Assembly (NCBI GenBank): GCA_039817385.1
Contig: JBCBVY010000004.1
Location: 383,969-447,968 of the forward strand
DNA length: 64,000 nt
Reading direction: 5' to 3'
Source: JBCBCP01 sp039817385
GTDB lineage: Bacteria > Pseudomonadota > Alphaproteobacteria > Rhodobacterales > Rhodobacteraceae
Under the pieces are notes generated by a model, which was not told where the DNA came from, searched no databases, and was given only the letters and a program-made list of their open reading frames with translations. The translations under genes and the position numbers were made by a program. This document shows positions 33,548 through 42,156 of the stretch, piece by piece (position 1 is the first letter of the stretch; each line of letters starts with the position of its first letter).

Positions 33548-34600
33548 ATGCACCAGGACAAACCCGCACCGGCGGACATATGCCGCGCAATGGCGGAAAA
33601 CCCCAAAACCCGCGCACGCGATCTTGCCCACAAGCTGGGAATCTCGGAGGCCGACCTTGTCGCCGCGCAGGTTGGCAACGGCGCAACCCATATCGCAGCG
33701 CATCCTGATCGCATCATGCCGCTGCTCGCCCCGCTGGGCGAGGTCATGGCGCTGACCCGCAACGCGTCCTGCGTGCACGAAAAGGTCGGCGTCTACGAAA
33801 ACTACCACCCGGGCGAGCACGCGGCGATGGTGCTGACCCATGAAATCGACCTGCGGATCTTCCCTTCTCACTGGTGCCACGCCTTCGCTGTTGAGACACC
33901 TTTGGAGAATGGCACCCGCCGCTCCGTGCAGGTGTTCGACGCGGCCGGTGACGCCATTCACAAAATGTTTCTCAGGGACGGCTCGGAACTCGCGGCGTGG
34001 GACCGGCTGAAGGCAGAGCTGTCCACCGGCTCGGACGCACAAATGCTGGACCTGTCACCGCGCGTGCCGCCCGAGGCGCCGAAATCGCGGGCGGACAAGC
34101 TGGATGTGCTGCACGCCGAATGGGACCGGCTGACCGACACCCACCAGTTCCTGCGCCTGTGTGCCAAGCTGAAGATGAACCGCCTCGGCGCTTACCGGAT
34201 CGCCGGTGCGCCCTATGTGCGCCCGCTCACGCTTGATGCGCCGGACCGGATGCTCGAAGGGGTCCGCGACACCGGGCTCCATATGATGTTCTTTGTCGGG
34301 AACCGCGGTTGTATCCAGATCCACAATGGCCCGGTCACGAATTTGCGCGAAATGGGACCTTGGCAAAACGTGCTCGACCCCGGCTTTGACATGCACCTGC
34401 GCCGCGATCACATCGCCGAGGTCTGGGCGGTCAACAAGCCGACCCAGCGCGGCATGGTCCGCTCGGTTGAGGCATTTGACGCCGATGGAAGCCTGATCTT
34501 TCAGGCCTTCCCGGTGGCCAAGGACGGCAATGATCACCGCGAAACGTGGCAAGGTGTTTTCGATGCCCTTCCGGCGCTGGAAGAAAAGGCGGCACAATGA
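33548..34600 (+). CDS. hmuS: Cytoplasmic hemin-degrading/trafficking factor HmuS (HemS family)
   Basis: 350 aa, the full two-repeat HemS/ChuS length. The N-terminal repeat begins with KTRARDLAHKLGISEADLVA and MALTRNASCVHEKVGVYENY. The second repeat carries LHMMFFVGNRGCIQIHNGPV and PGFDMHLRRDHIAEVWAV, matching the conserved core of the family. It receives heme from HmuUV and stores, traffics or breaks it down. It is the first gene of hmuSTUV, with the next gene overlapping (ATGATG). The start is ATG 33548; an in-frame GTG at 33536 also exists. An AT-rich promoter region lies at 33450-33500. Confidence 0.92.
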   Translation: MHQDKPAPADICRAMAENPKTRARDLAHKLGISEADLVAAQVGNGATHIAAHPDRIMPLLAPLGEVMALTRNASCVHEKVGVYENYHPGEHAAMVLTHEIDLRIFPSHWCHAFAVETPLENGTRRSVQVFDAAGDAIHKMFLRDGSELAAWDRLKAELSTGSDAQMLDLSPRVPPEAPKSRADKLDVLHAEWDRLTDTHQFLRLCAKLKMNRLGAYRIAGAPYVRPLTLDAPDRMLEGVRDTGLHMMFFVGNRGCIQIHNGPVTNLREMGPWQNVLDPGFDMHLRRDHIAEVWAVNKPTQRGMVRSVEAFDADGSLIFQAFPVAKDGNDHRETWQGVFDALPALEEKAAQ

Positions 34601-35478
34601 TGTCTCGTCTTTTGAATTGGGGCCTTGCGGCCTTGCTGGTCAGCTTTTGCTGGCTTGCTCTTTTACCAAACGGACCGGCCAAAGCAGGCGATGACACGCA
34701 GCGCGCCAACGTGGTGTCCATCGGGAACGACGTGACGGAGATTGTCTTTGCGCTTGGCCAGGGTCACCGCCTTGTCGCGCGCGACAGCACGTCGACCTAT
34801 CCACCCTTGGCGAACGACCTGCCGGACATCGGCTACATGCGCGCGCTCAGCGCCGAAGGCGTGCTGTCGGTCGGGCCGGAGGTCATCATCTCGCGCGAGG
34901 GGGCAGGCCCGCCCGAAGTCATTGATGTGCTGAAGGCAAGCGGCATCGCGTTCCATGAAATCCCTGACGGCTATACGGTCGAGGCGATCACGGAAAAGGT
35001 CATGCGGGTTGGCGCCGCGCTGGGTGCTGAGAACGAGGCGGCCAGCCTGTCGGCGGACATTGCCGCGCAGATCGCGGACGCCGTGCGCAACCGAAAGGCG
35101 GGCACTGCCCCCAAACGCGTGATGTTCATCATCAGCGCTCAGGGCGGCAAGCTGACCGCCGCCGGGCAAGGGACATCCGCCGAGGCAATCATCGAGCTTG
35201 CGGGTGGTGTCAATGCTGTGACAGGCTATGAAGGCTACAAGATCATCGAAGATGAAGCCGCCACGGCAGCGGCTCCGGACGTGATCCTGATGATGGACCG
35301 TGGCGGCAATCACAGCGCAGACGCCGGCACGCTCTTTGCCCTTCCCTCTTTGGCCGCGACCCCGGCGGCGCAGCAAGCCGCACTGGTCAAGATGGAGGGA
35401 CAGAAGCTGCTTGGCTTTGGGCCGCGGACAGCCGAAGCGGTCCGAGAGCTGAACACGGCACTCTACGGCGCCCCCTGA
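34597..35478 (+). CDS. hmuT: Periplasmic heme-binding protein HmuT
   Basis: 293 aa. A signal peptide (about 1-30, ending GPAKA) precedes a two-lobed helical-backbone binding protein. The HmuT pattern STYPPLANDLPDIGYMRALS (about 67-86) and VLSVGPEVIISREGAGPPE is clear, and the C-terminal lobe has GKLTAAGQGTSAEAIIELAG. It delivers heme from the outer-membrane receptor to the HmuUV importer. Its start overlaps the HmuS stop, and two ATG codons are adjacent (34597, 34600). HmuU starts 2 bases after its stop. Confidence 0.92.
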   Translation: MMSRLLNWGLAALLVSFCWLALLPNGPAKAGDDTQRANVVSIGNDVTEIVFALGQGHRLVARDSTSTYPPLANDLPDIGYMRALSAEGVLSVGPEVIISREGAGPPEVIDVLKASGIAFHEIPDGYTVEAITEKVMRVGAALGAENEAASLSADIAAQIADAVRNRKAGTAPKRVMFIISAQGGKLTAAGQGTSAEAIIELAGGVNAVTGYEGYKIIEDEAATAAAPDVILMMDRGGNHSADAGTLFALPSLAATPAAQQAALVKMEGQKLLGFGPRTAEAVRELNTALYGAP

Positions 35479-35480
35479 TC

Positions 35481-36605
35481 ATGGCCGTGCTGGAGCAGGA
35501 AAGCCCGCCGCTGCGCAACCGCGCGGCACGGGCCCGTCTCATGCATGTCTGGCTTGCCCTCGCGCTGGTTATCACAGCGGTTATCAGCCTGACGGTTGGG
35601 GCAACGGGCACTTCGCTTTTGGATGTCGCGGCCAAGCTTATGTCCGGGCAGGCGCTGACACCAGCCGAACACGCGGTGATGTTCCATATCCGGATGCCGC
35701 GGCTTGTCATGGGCTGCCTTGTGGGCGCGGCCCTCGCCGTCTCTGGTGTCGTCATGCAAGGGCTCTTTCGAAACCCCCTGGCCGATCCGGGGATCGTCGG
35801 CGTGTCTGCTGGCGCGGGCCTTGGCGCCATTTTCGCCATCGTTCTGGGCGGGGCGCTGACAAGCTGGCTGGCCACCGTTCTTTCAAGCGCAGGCTCGCTC
35901 GAACAGGCGATGGCGATCGACGCGTTTTTTGGCCGACTTCAGCCTTCGCTTACGCCAATCGCTGCTTTCGTCGGAGCTTGGGTAACCACGCTGCTCCTCT
36001 ACCGGGTTGCAACGCGCGGCGGCCGCACCTCCGTTGCAACAATGCTGCTGGCGGGCATCGCTTTGGGCGCGCTTTCGGGCGCTCTGACCGGCATCATGGT
36101 GTACCTGTCGGACGATCAGCAACTGCGCGAGCTGACCTTCTGGGGCCTTGGCTCCCTTGCTGGGGCAAGCTGGGTGAAGCTGGCCTTTGCCGCGCCGATA
36201 ATCGTGGCCGCGCTGTGCATCGCCGGCTTTCTCGGGGCCGCACTGAACGGGCTGGCTCTGGGGGAGGCGACGGCGCACCATATCGGCATTCCGGTCCAGC
36301 GGATGAAGAACATTGCCATCCTCGCCGTTGCCGCCGCAACTGGGGCGGCGGTGGCGATCTCGGGCGGGATCGGATTTATCGGTATCGTCGTGCCGCATCT
36401 GCTTCGCCTCGCCACGGGTCCGGATCACCGTCCGCTTCTGATCAATGCGGCCATCCTTGGGGCGATCTTGCTGGTCGTGTCGGACATGATTTCGCGGGTC
36501 ATCGTCGCGCCGTCCGAGCTGCCCATCGGGATCGTCACGGCGGTGTTGGGCGCGCCGGTCTTCCTGTGGATCCTGCTGCGGCAACGATCGGTCGTGGACC
36601 TGTGA
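35481..36605 (+). CDS. hmuU: Heme ABC transporter permease HmuU (FecCD family)
   Basis: 374 aa with about nine to ten membrane helices. Family pieces are RMPRLVMGCLVGAALAVSGV (about 72-91), MQGLFRNPLADPGIVGVSAG (about 92-111), and a C-terminal block with GGIGFIGIVVPHLLRLATG and GPDHRPLLINAAILGA. The homodimer forms the channel in the inner membrane. It starts 2 bases after hmuT and is followed by hmuV after one base. The order hmuS-T-U-V is the normal heme importer arrangement. Confidence 0.93.
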   Translation: MAVLEQESPPLRNRAARARLMHVWLALALVITAVISLTVGATGTSLLDVAAKLMSGQALTPAEHAVMFHIRMPRLVMGCLVGAALAVSGVVMQGLFRNPLADPGIVGVSAGAGLGAIFAIVLGGALTSWLATVLSSAGSLEQAMAIDAFFGRLQPSLTPIAAFVGAWVTTLLLYRVATRGGRTSVATMLLAGIALGALSGALTGIMVYLSDDQQLRELTFWGLGSLAGASWVKLAFAAPIIVAALCIAGFLGAALNGLALGEATAHHIGIPVQRMKNIAILAVAAATGAAVAISGGIGFIGIVVPHLLRLATGPDHRPLLINAAILGAILLVVSDMISRVIVAPSELPIGIVTAVLGAPVFLWILLRQRSVVDL

Positions 36606-36606
36606 T

Positions 36607-37386
36607 ATGTTAACGGCAACCAATATCACCGTCCGGATTGGCCAAAAAACCATCCTCAACCGCATCACCTTCGCTGCGCCGCCCGGCGCGTTGACGGCCA
36701 TAGTCGGCCCGAACGGATCGGGCAAGTCGACCATGTTGCGCGCACTGTCGGGCGACATCGCCTGTGATGGCGCGGTGCATCTGGGCGGCGATGACATTCG
36801 ATCACTCAAGCCCTGGCAACTGGCCGCCCGCCGCGGAGTTCTGCCACAAGCGAGCGCGCTGGCGTTTCCGTTCACAGTGCACGAAGTCGTGCGCATCGGC
36901 CTTCACTCCAGCGCAGGTGCCGGTACGGACACACGCGTTATGCAGGCCCTCGCAGAGGTTGGCCTCGCCCATTATGCGGACCGCTTTTATCAGGAGCTTT
37001 CTGGGGGTGAGCAACAACGCACGCAGCTTGCCCGCGTTCTTGCCCAAGTATGGGAGCCAACGCGAAACGGCGTTCCTTGCTGGCTTCTGCTGGATGAGCC
37101 GGTCTCCGCGCTGGATATCGCCCATCAACTTCAAGTCATGACCATCGCGCGCGATTTTGCGCAGCGCGGCGGCGGTGTCGTTGCAGTGATGCACGACCTT
37201 AACCTGACCGCCATGTTCGCGAGCGAAGTAGCCGTTCTACACAAGGGCCAGGTACTAGCCACCGGCACGCCTGACGCCGTTCTGACCGATGATACACTGC
37301 GGAAGGCTTACGGCTGCAAGCTGCGCGTAGGCGTTGTCCCAGAGGCTCATGACCTTTTTGTCCTACCACAAAGCGCTGCGCCGTAA
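36607..37386 (+). CDS. hmuV: Heme ABC transporter ATPase HmuV
   Basis: 259 aa. Walker A GPNGSGKST (about residue 37), Q-loop region VLPQASALAFPF, signature LSGGEQQR (about 134), Walker B WLLLDEPVSALD (about 158), and switch His in VMHDLN (about 196). A short loop with NGVPCWLLL before Walker B is typical of HmuV. It powers heme import through HmuU. It is the last gene of the operon; the IS remnant begins about 230 bases downstream. Confidence 0.93.
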   Translation: MLTATNITVRIGQKTILNRITFAAPPGALTAIVGPNGSGKSTMLRALSGDIACDGAVHLGGDDIRSLKPWQLAARRGVLPQASALAFPFTVHEVVRIGLHSSAGAGTDTRVMQALAEVGLAHYADRFYQELSGGEQQRTQLARVLAQVWEPTRNGVPCWLLLDEPVSALDIAHQLQVMTIARDFAQRGGGVVAVMHDLNLTAMFASEVAVLHKGQVLATGTPDAVLTDDTLRKAYGCKLRVGVVPEAHDLFVLPQSAAP

Positions 37387-37612
37387 CCCTTCCCGGTGAA
37401 GCGGCTTCGGTACTGTTCTGGGGTTTTGCATGGACTATTGCGTCTAGACGTTGGACTTGATCTCTCGCGCGGGTAATTGAACGACACATCAGTCCCACTC
37501 CACGAGGTGAACCGCTTGCGGTTTAAAGCCCTCACAACCCAGGCCGGATCAGATCGTGCCAGGGGCGGCGATCAGCGAGCGCTGCGGCGCAGACAAACAA
37601 CCTCGCTTCTAG

Positions 37613-37920
37613 GGTCTGGACTCATTGAGTTTCAAAGCCAGTAGATGACGATGGCCGCGAGGGCGATGGCTGACAAGAAGACCTTCGGGCATCTGTCGTA
37701 TCGCGTTGCCACACGCCGCCGGTCCTTCAACCTGCCGAACATGATCTCGATCCGGTTGCGTCTTTTGTAACGGCGCTTGTCGCACTTTACCGGTTTCTTC
37801 CGCTGCTTCCGGCCAGGGATGCAGGCGCATATCCCTTTGTCGTTCAATGCTTCTCGGAACCAATCGGCGTCATATCCGCGATCCCCGAGCAGCCAATCAA
37901 CATTTGGCAGGCTGCTCAGC
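37613..37920 (-). mobile_element. IS5-family (IS427-group-like) transposase remnant
   Basis: Only the last ~95 codons of a DDE transposase remain (stop at 37632, minus strand): WLLGDRGYDADWFREAL carries the second catalytic Asp, and RRYKRRNRIEIMFGRLKD the catalytic Glu. The terminal sequence GGGTCTGGACTCATTGAG at about 37613 is a typical outer end of this IS group, next to CTAG. The N-terminal half and the other end are missing. Similarity stops at about 37920, exactly where a 36-base dispersed repeat begins. The element is inactive and marks the left edge of the ptx region. Confidence 0.8.
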
Positions 37921-37954
37921 AAAAACAGGTTTACAATGAGATGTCTGCAGCGAA
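37919..37954. repeat. 36-base dispersed repeat, copy A
   Basis: Begins GCAAAAACAGGTTTACAATG and ends TGCAGCGAA. It matches 63833-63868 at 31 of 36 positions in the same orientation. It joins the cut end of the IS remnant. Confidence 0.6.
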
Positions 37955-38408
37955 TGTCTGCAAACCGCCCTGACTGTCGAGGCGCAGCGACCGGCCCATA
38001 GCAGACTTCCAACCGCAAGCCGTTTTGCTGCGGTGCGGCCCGTAAAACCGGACATTCGCCACGAGCGCATTTCTGGAGACATCCGAGCTCATTTAACGTG
38101 GAAGCGAGCCGCAGTTGCACATCTCAGAAAGGGGTGCCCGCACTGTGTGCTTCATGAGGAAAGCTAAGAACAGCAAGGTTCATTAAAGCGGACCTTCAAC
38201 GTCGGACCATGAATCAAAGTGGTTGTCAGAAAGCTGAATATCGCAAGCGTCTTCTACGATAGTGAAAACCTCATATTAGTCTTTTTTTCGATCAGGATTG
38301 CCTGACGGACGCGTTTACGCGTCCGAATGGATTAGGGTGCGAATAAGGTGTGATTGATTGGCCAAACAAGACTTGAAAAGCATGGCTTACGGCACAGCCT
38401 TTCGATGG
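37955..38408. other. Spacer between IS remnant and LysR gene
   Basis: 454 bases. Short broken frames (37955-38130), resembling decayed repeat sequence, lead into an AT-rich stretch after 38160. No gene is supported. An inverted repeat, GACGCGTTTACGCGTC (38307-38322), may end transcription of the LysR gene. Confidence 0.45.
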
Positions 38409-39284
38409 CTAGCGCCTCTTTGGAGGAGCTAGAAATGCGGCGACTTTAGCGGCGATTTCGAAATCCTTTGTGGACTTATGATGGGCCAGATAAAACGTTT
38501 TGTTCATGGTGGTATCAGCAAGACGGATGCGTGCCAGACGACCACCCGCGACATCGGCTCGCACCGCCTCGGTCAGAACGATTGAGGCGCCGATGCCCGC
38601 CGCGACCGCGCGTTTCACGGCCTCAGTCGAACCAACATTGGCACGCACCTTCAGTCTGTCGGCGCCTGCGCCAAGTGTTTCTCTGAGCAAGGTGCCGGTG
38701 CCAGAACCCGGCTCACCGCCAATCACCTCCAGGCTTAGGAACTCTTCTACAGAGATTTCATCTCGGCCCGCGTATGCATGATCTGGTGGGAGAATAACGG
38801 TCATGTCTGCTGTGCGCCAAAAATGCGTCACCACATCAGGGTGCGATAAAGGCCATTCCATTGCCGCCAGATCGATGCTTTGCGCCAAGAGCATGTCGGC
38901 GATCTGGGGATTGGGGGCCGATTGGATGTTCCACGTTCCTGACCAGTGTGATTCATCCAAAAACGCTTTGAACGCCGTGGTCATAAAGTAGCTGGCGATA
39001 TTGCCGCTGCAGCCGATGGTCAGATGTTCGTCTTGCACGCTTTGCGCGGCGCGGACGGCATTGGACAGAAGCTGACGGGCATGGCCCAGGAACCGCTCAC
39101 CCTGGGGGGTCGGACGGCTACCTGCGTGACTTCTTTCAATCAACTGGACGCCAAGTTGGTCTTCGAGCTTGCGCAGATGCTGCGAGAGGGTGGGCTGCGC
39201 GATGTTGAGCCTTTGCGCTGCTTTTTGGAAGCTGCCGGTCTCGACAAGGCCCACAAAGCTTCGGACGAAACTCAGGTTCAGCAT
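38409..39284 (-). CDS. ptxE: LysR-family regulator of the phosphite locus (PtxE-like)
   Basis: 291 aa. The N-terminal winged helix has GSFQKAAQRLNIAQPTLSQH and LRKLEDQLGVQLIERS (about 17-52), and the C-terminal ~200 residues form the effector domain (GSGTGTLLRETLGAGADRL). PtxE is the LysR gene that follows ptxD in known phosphite loci. Here the ATG lies inside the ptxD end (7-base overlap), so the two genes are coupled. It probably senses phosphite or a related metabolite and acts on the ptxD/ptxA divergent promoter. The specific name rests on context. Confidence 0.8.
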   Translation of the reverse strand: MLNLSFVRSFVGLVETGSFQKAAQRLNIAQPTLSQHLRKLEDQLGVQLIERSHAGSRPTPQGERFLGHARQLLSNAVRAAQSVQDEHLTIGCSGNIASYFMTTAFKAFLDESHWSGTWNIQSAPNPQIADMLLAQSIDLAAMEWPLSHPDVVTHFWRTADMTVILPPDHAYAGRDEISVEEFLSLEVIGGEPGSGTGTLLRETLGAGADRLKVRANVGSTEAVKRAVAAGIGASIVLTEAVRADVAGGRLARIRLADTTMNKTFYLAHHKSTKDFEIAAKVAAFLAPPKRR

Positions 39285-40288
39285 GAGGCGGCCTCATTGA
39301 GCTGCGCGGTATTAATCGCTGTCGCAGGGATATCACCCTTTAGCATCGTGATGATGCTCTGGGCCGCAGAGGCGGCGATCTCTCGGCGAACCTCCACCAC
39401 AGCCGACCCGATATGCGGCGTTAGAACGGTTCTGTCTGACATTAGCAGACCAGGGTGAACATCACGCGGACGTGCGGCTCGGGCCCAATCCTCCATTTCA
39501 TAGACATCGGTCGCATAGCCGCTCAGATGCTCGCTTTCGAGGGCGGCCACCACCGCGGCCTCATCAACAAGGCTGCCGCGCGCAGGATTGATCAGCCGCG
39601 CGCCGGGTTTCATGCGCGACAGGAATGCGGCGTCAACCAGCCCCAGCGTGGCTGAGGTGAGCGGCAAAGCCAACACAACAAAATCCGATTGCGCGACAAT
39701 AGCGTCCATCGGCGCAAACTGAGTCACCAAGGCCTTTTCCGTCGTCGGGTCTAACGGCCGTGTATCGTAATACAGACGCGTGCCACGAAAGCCCGAGAGA
39801 AGCCGCAAAATCTCGCGGCCAACCGCGCCTGCTCCGACCACGCCGACCGTCGCGCCTTGAAGGCTGCCGCCATAAAAGCGTGAGCGCCACCCTGCATAGG
39901 CACCCGAGCGCACGTGGGCGTCGCCGTCCCGCAGGTTGCGTGCGAGGGCAATCACGAGGCCAAGGGCTAATTCGGCTGTTGGCTCTGTCAAAAGATTTGG
40001 GACAATGCTGACAACGACACCGCGCGCAGAGCACGCCTCGACATCGAGATTGTCAAACCCTTTCAGCGCGCCTGCGACGATCTTGAGATGGGCGCACGCG
40101 TCAAGAAACGCCGCGTCAATCGCTTCGGTCATAAAGGCCATCAAGGCGGTGGCGTCTTTGCATTCAGATCGCAAATCCTGGGGCGACATCGGATCGCGCG
40201 AGGCATTGGACACAACCTGTCCAACAGCCCTCATCTGATCCAGTGTTTGGCCTTCAATCCAGTTGGGAACCACAATCTTTGGGGTCAT
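39278..40288 (-). CDS. ptxD: Phosphite (phosphonate) dehydrogenase PtxD
   Basis: 336 aa. It oxidises phosphite to phosphate with NAD, giving usable phosphorus. It follows P. stutzeri PtxD closely: GALKGFDN (substrate Lys), GWRSRFYG, the dinucleotide loop GVVGAGAVGREI, catalytic Arg in NPARGSLVDEAA, Glu in DVYEMEDWARAARPR, and His in LTPHIGSAV. The cofactor loop reads YYDTRPLD, with an acidic Asp where P. stutzeri has Glu175, so NAD preference is expected. ATG 40288 follows AAAGGG. It is divergent from ptxA. The EMEDWARA signature separates it from other 2-hydroxyacid dehydrogenases. Confidence 0.9.
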   Translation of the reverse strand: MTPKIVVPNWIEGQTLDQMRAVGQVVSNASRDPMSPQDLRSECKDATALMAFMTEAIDAAFLDACAHLKIVAGALKGFDNLDVEACSARGVVVSIVPNLLTEPTAELALGLVIALARNLRDGDAHVRSGAYAGWRSRFYGGSLQGATVGVVGAGAVGREILRLLSGFRGTRLYYDTRPLDPTTEKALVTQFAPMDAIVAQSDFVVLALPLTSATLGLVDAAFLSRMKPGARLINPARGSLVDEAAVVAALESEHLSGYATDVYEMEDWARAARPRDVHPGLLMSDRTVLTPHIGSAVVEVRREIAASAAQSIITMLKGDIPATAINTAQLNEAASC

Positions 40289-40473
40289 CAAATACCCTTT
40301 CTCAGCAATAACATTTTGATATCAACTCTGCATTTCAATCGCAATATGTAATAAATCTGTTGCTATGATCTCGTATCTCAATCGCCATGCGTTGGGAATG
40401 ATTTGCTAAGGGCGGACAAGACGGGCCGTCGATTGAAGGCGACACAAAGGGTGAGCGCGAGCCTCTTCTAAGC
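40289..40473. promoter_or_regulatory. Divergent ptxD/ptxA promoter region
   Basis: 185 AT-rich bases. TTGATATCAA (40316-40325) is a perfect 10-base palindrome. TCAATCGCAAT (40335-40345) and TCAATCGCCAT (40378-40388) are direct repeats 43 bases apart, about four helical turns, suiting a LysR tetramer. These are candidates only. Confidence 0.45.
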
Positions 40474-41211
40474 GTGGATCAGGCGAGCGTTGTTTACCCA
40501 AATGGCACCGTGGCCTTGCAAGAGACGAGCATTGGCTTTGCCGATGGCGAGTTGACTGTGCTTCTTGGTCCATCTGGCGCGGGCAAATCCACTTTGCTGC
40601 GCACGCTCAATCTTCTCGTGCGTCCGTCAAAGGGCGCGATTAAATCGCGGACGCTGGGTGCCTTGTCGGAGACATCCAAGATCCGCGCGCACCGACGCGA
40701 TACCGCGATGATTTTTCAACAGCACCAACTGATTGGCCGCATGAGTGCGCTGCATAATGTGCTCATGTCGCGGCTTGGGCGGCATTCGTTTTGGCGGACA
40801 TTGTTCGGTTTTTCAGAAGCAGAGCGTCGTTTGGCGCTGGCCTGCCTGGAGCGCGTCGGCCTTTTCGAAAAAGCGTTGACGCGTTGCGACAGTCTCTCAG
40901 GTGGGCAGCAACAGCGAGTGGGCATTGCTCGCGCCCTGGCCCAGGAACCGAAACTTATCCTGGCTGATGAGCCCGTCGCCTCGCTCGATCCGGCCTCTTC
41001 AAAACGCGTGTTGAACGTGCTGCGGCGGATCAGCATCGAAGATGAAATCCCGGCCATCGTTAGCCTGCATCAACTGGACTATGCCAAAGAGTTTGCCGAC
41101 CGGATCGTTGGGTTGGCAGGTGGAAAGATTGTCTTTGATGGGCCGCCAAGTGAGCTCACCGACGACATACTCACGCGCATCTACGGCGCGACAGGACAAG
41201 ACCCGATTTAG
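40474..41211 (+). CDS. ptxA: Phosphite ABC transporter ATPase PtxA
   Basis: 245 aa from a GTG start. Walker A GPSGAGKST (about 30), Q-loop MIFQQHQLIG, signature SLSGGQQQRVG (about 147), Walker B LILADEPVASLDP (about 168), switch His in VSLHQLDYAKEFADR. The YPNGT near the start is typical of PhnC/PtxA enzymes. Similarity may begin about three codons before the GTG (LLSVDQ), where no standard start exists and no good ribosome site is visible, so the true start is unsure. It drives phosphite or phosphonate uptake with PtxB and PtxC. Confidence 0.88.
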   Translation: MDQASVVYPNGTVALQETSIGFADGELTVLLGPSGAGKSTLLRTLNLLVRPSKGAIKSRTLGALSETSKIRAHRRDTAMIFQQHQLIGRMSALHNVLMSRLGRHSFWRTLFGFSEAERRLALACLERVGLFEKALTRCDSLSGGQQQRVGIARALAQEPKLILADEPVASLDPASSKRVLNVLRRISIEDEIPAIVSLHQLDYAKEFADRIVGLAGGKIVFDGPPSELTDDILTRIYGATGQDPI

Positions 41212-41247
41212 ACCGACATCCCCCTCAAACCTTCAGGAGAAAGAAAG

Positions 41248-42131
41248 ATGAGACTGACTGCCACTTTTGGATCCCTTCTTGGGGCGGCCGCGCTTAGCAT
41301 TGGGGCCGCTTTTGCCGCCGGAGAGCATGATCCGGACACGCTGCGTGTGGCGCTTCTGCCAGACGAAAATGCTGCGACCGTCATCCAAGACAATGAACCG
41401 CTTGCGGCGCATCTGGAAGATACGCTGGGCAAGGACATCGAGCTGATCGTGACCACGGATTACTCCTCCATGATCGAGGCCATGCGCTTTGGACGGATTG
41501 ACGTCGCTTACTTTGGTCCTGCGTCCTACACCATTGCCAAAGACGGTTGGTCGGCGGTGATCTTGACATTGAACCCTTCGCCGCCCGCATCAGCGGCGGC
41601 GGCACAACGTACCAATCCGTCCTCATCGCCAACAAAGAGGCTGGCATCACGTCAATCGACGAGATCAAAGGCTCTGGCATTGATGTGGCTTTTGGCGACC
41701 AAGCCTCCACCTCCAGCCATTTCGCACCGAAGTATACGCTGATGCTGGAAGGCGTGATGACGGGCGAGGACTACAAAGAGAATTTCACCGGCGCCCATGA
41801 CGCCGTGGCGCGGAACGTGGAGCTGGGCAATGCGCAAGTTGGTGGTCTGAGCCGCCCGATCTTTGAACGACTGGTTGAGCGTGGGACGGTCGATCCGGAG
41901 AAAGTCGTTGTACTCGGCTATTCTGCCGACATCCCGCAAAACCCTTGGGTGATGCGCACAGACATGACCGCGGAGCTGCAAAGCAGCATTCGAGATGCGT
42001 TCTTGCAGCTGGAGCCCGGCACAGAAGCTGGCGACGGCGTGCTTAAACCCTTCAAAGCCAATGGTTTTGCGGCGATCACGGATGCAGATTACGACATCAT
42101 CCGCGCAATCCGCGAAAACGTTCAGAACTGA
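41248..42131 (+). pseudogene. ptxB: PtxB/PhnD-type phosphite-binding protein, frameshifted
   Basis: The first part (41248 on, AGGAGA upstream) has a signal peptide (AALSIGAAFAAG) and GRIDVAYFGPASYTIAKDG. Near 41535-41560 similarity moves to another frame, continuing DLDIEPFAARISGGGTTYQS, VLIANKEAGI, VAFGDQASTSSH and NPWVMRTDMT to the stop at 42131. Joined, the two parts give a full-length binding protein of the PhnD/PtxB family, ~295 aa. One added base or two removed bases restores the frame. As read, the transporter lacks its binding protein. The frameshift may be real or a sequencing error. Confidence 0.85.
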
Positions 42132-42156
42132 TCTGAAACCCTGAGGAGACGCTGCC

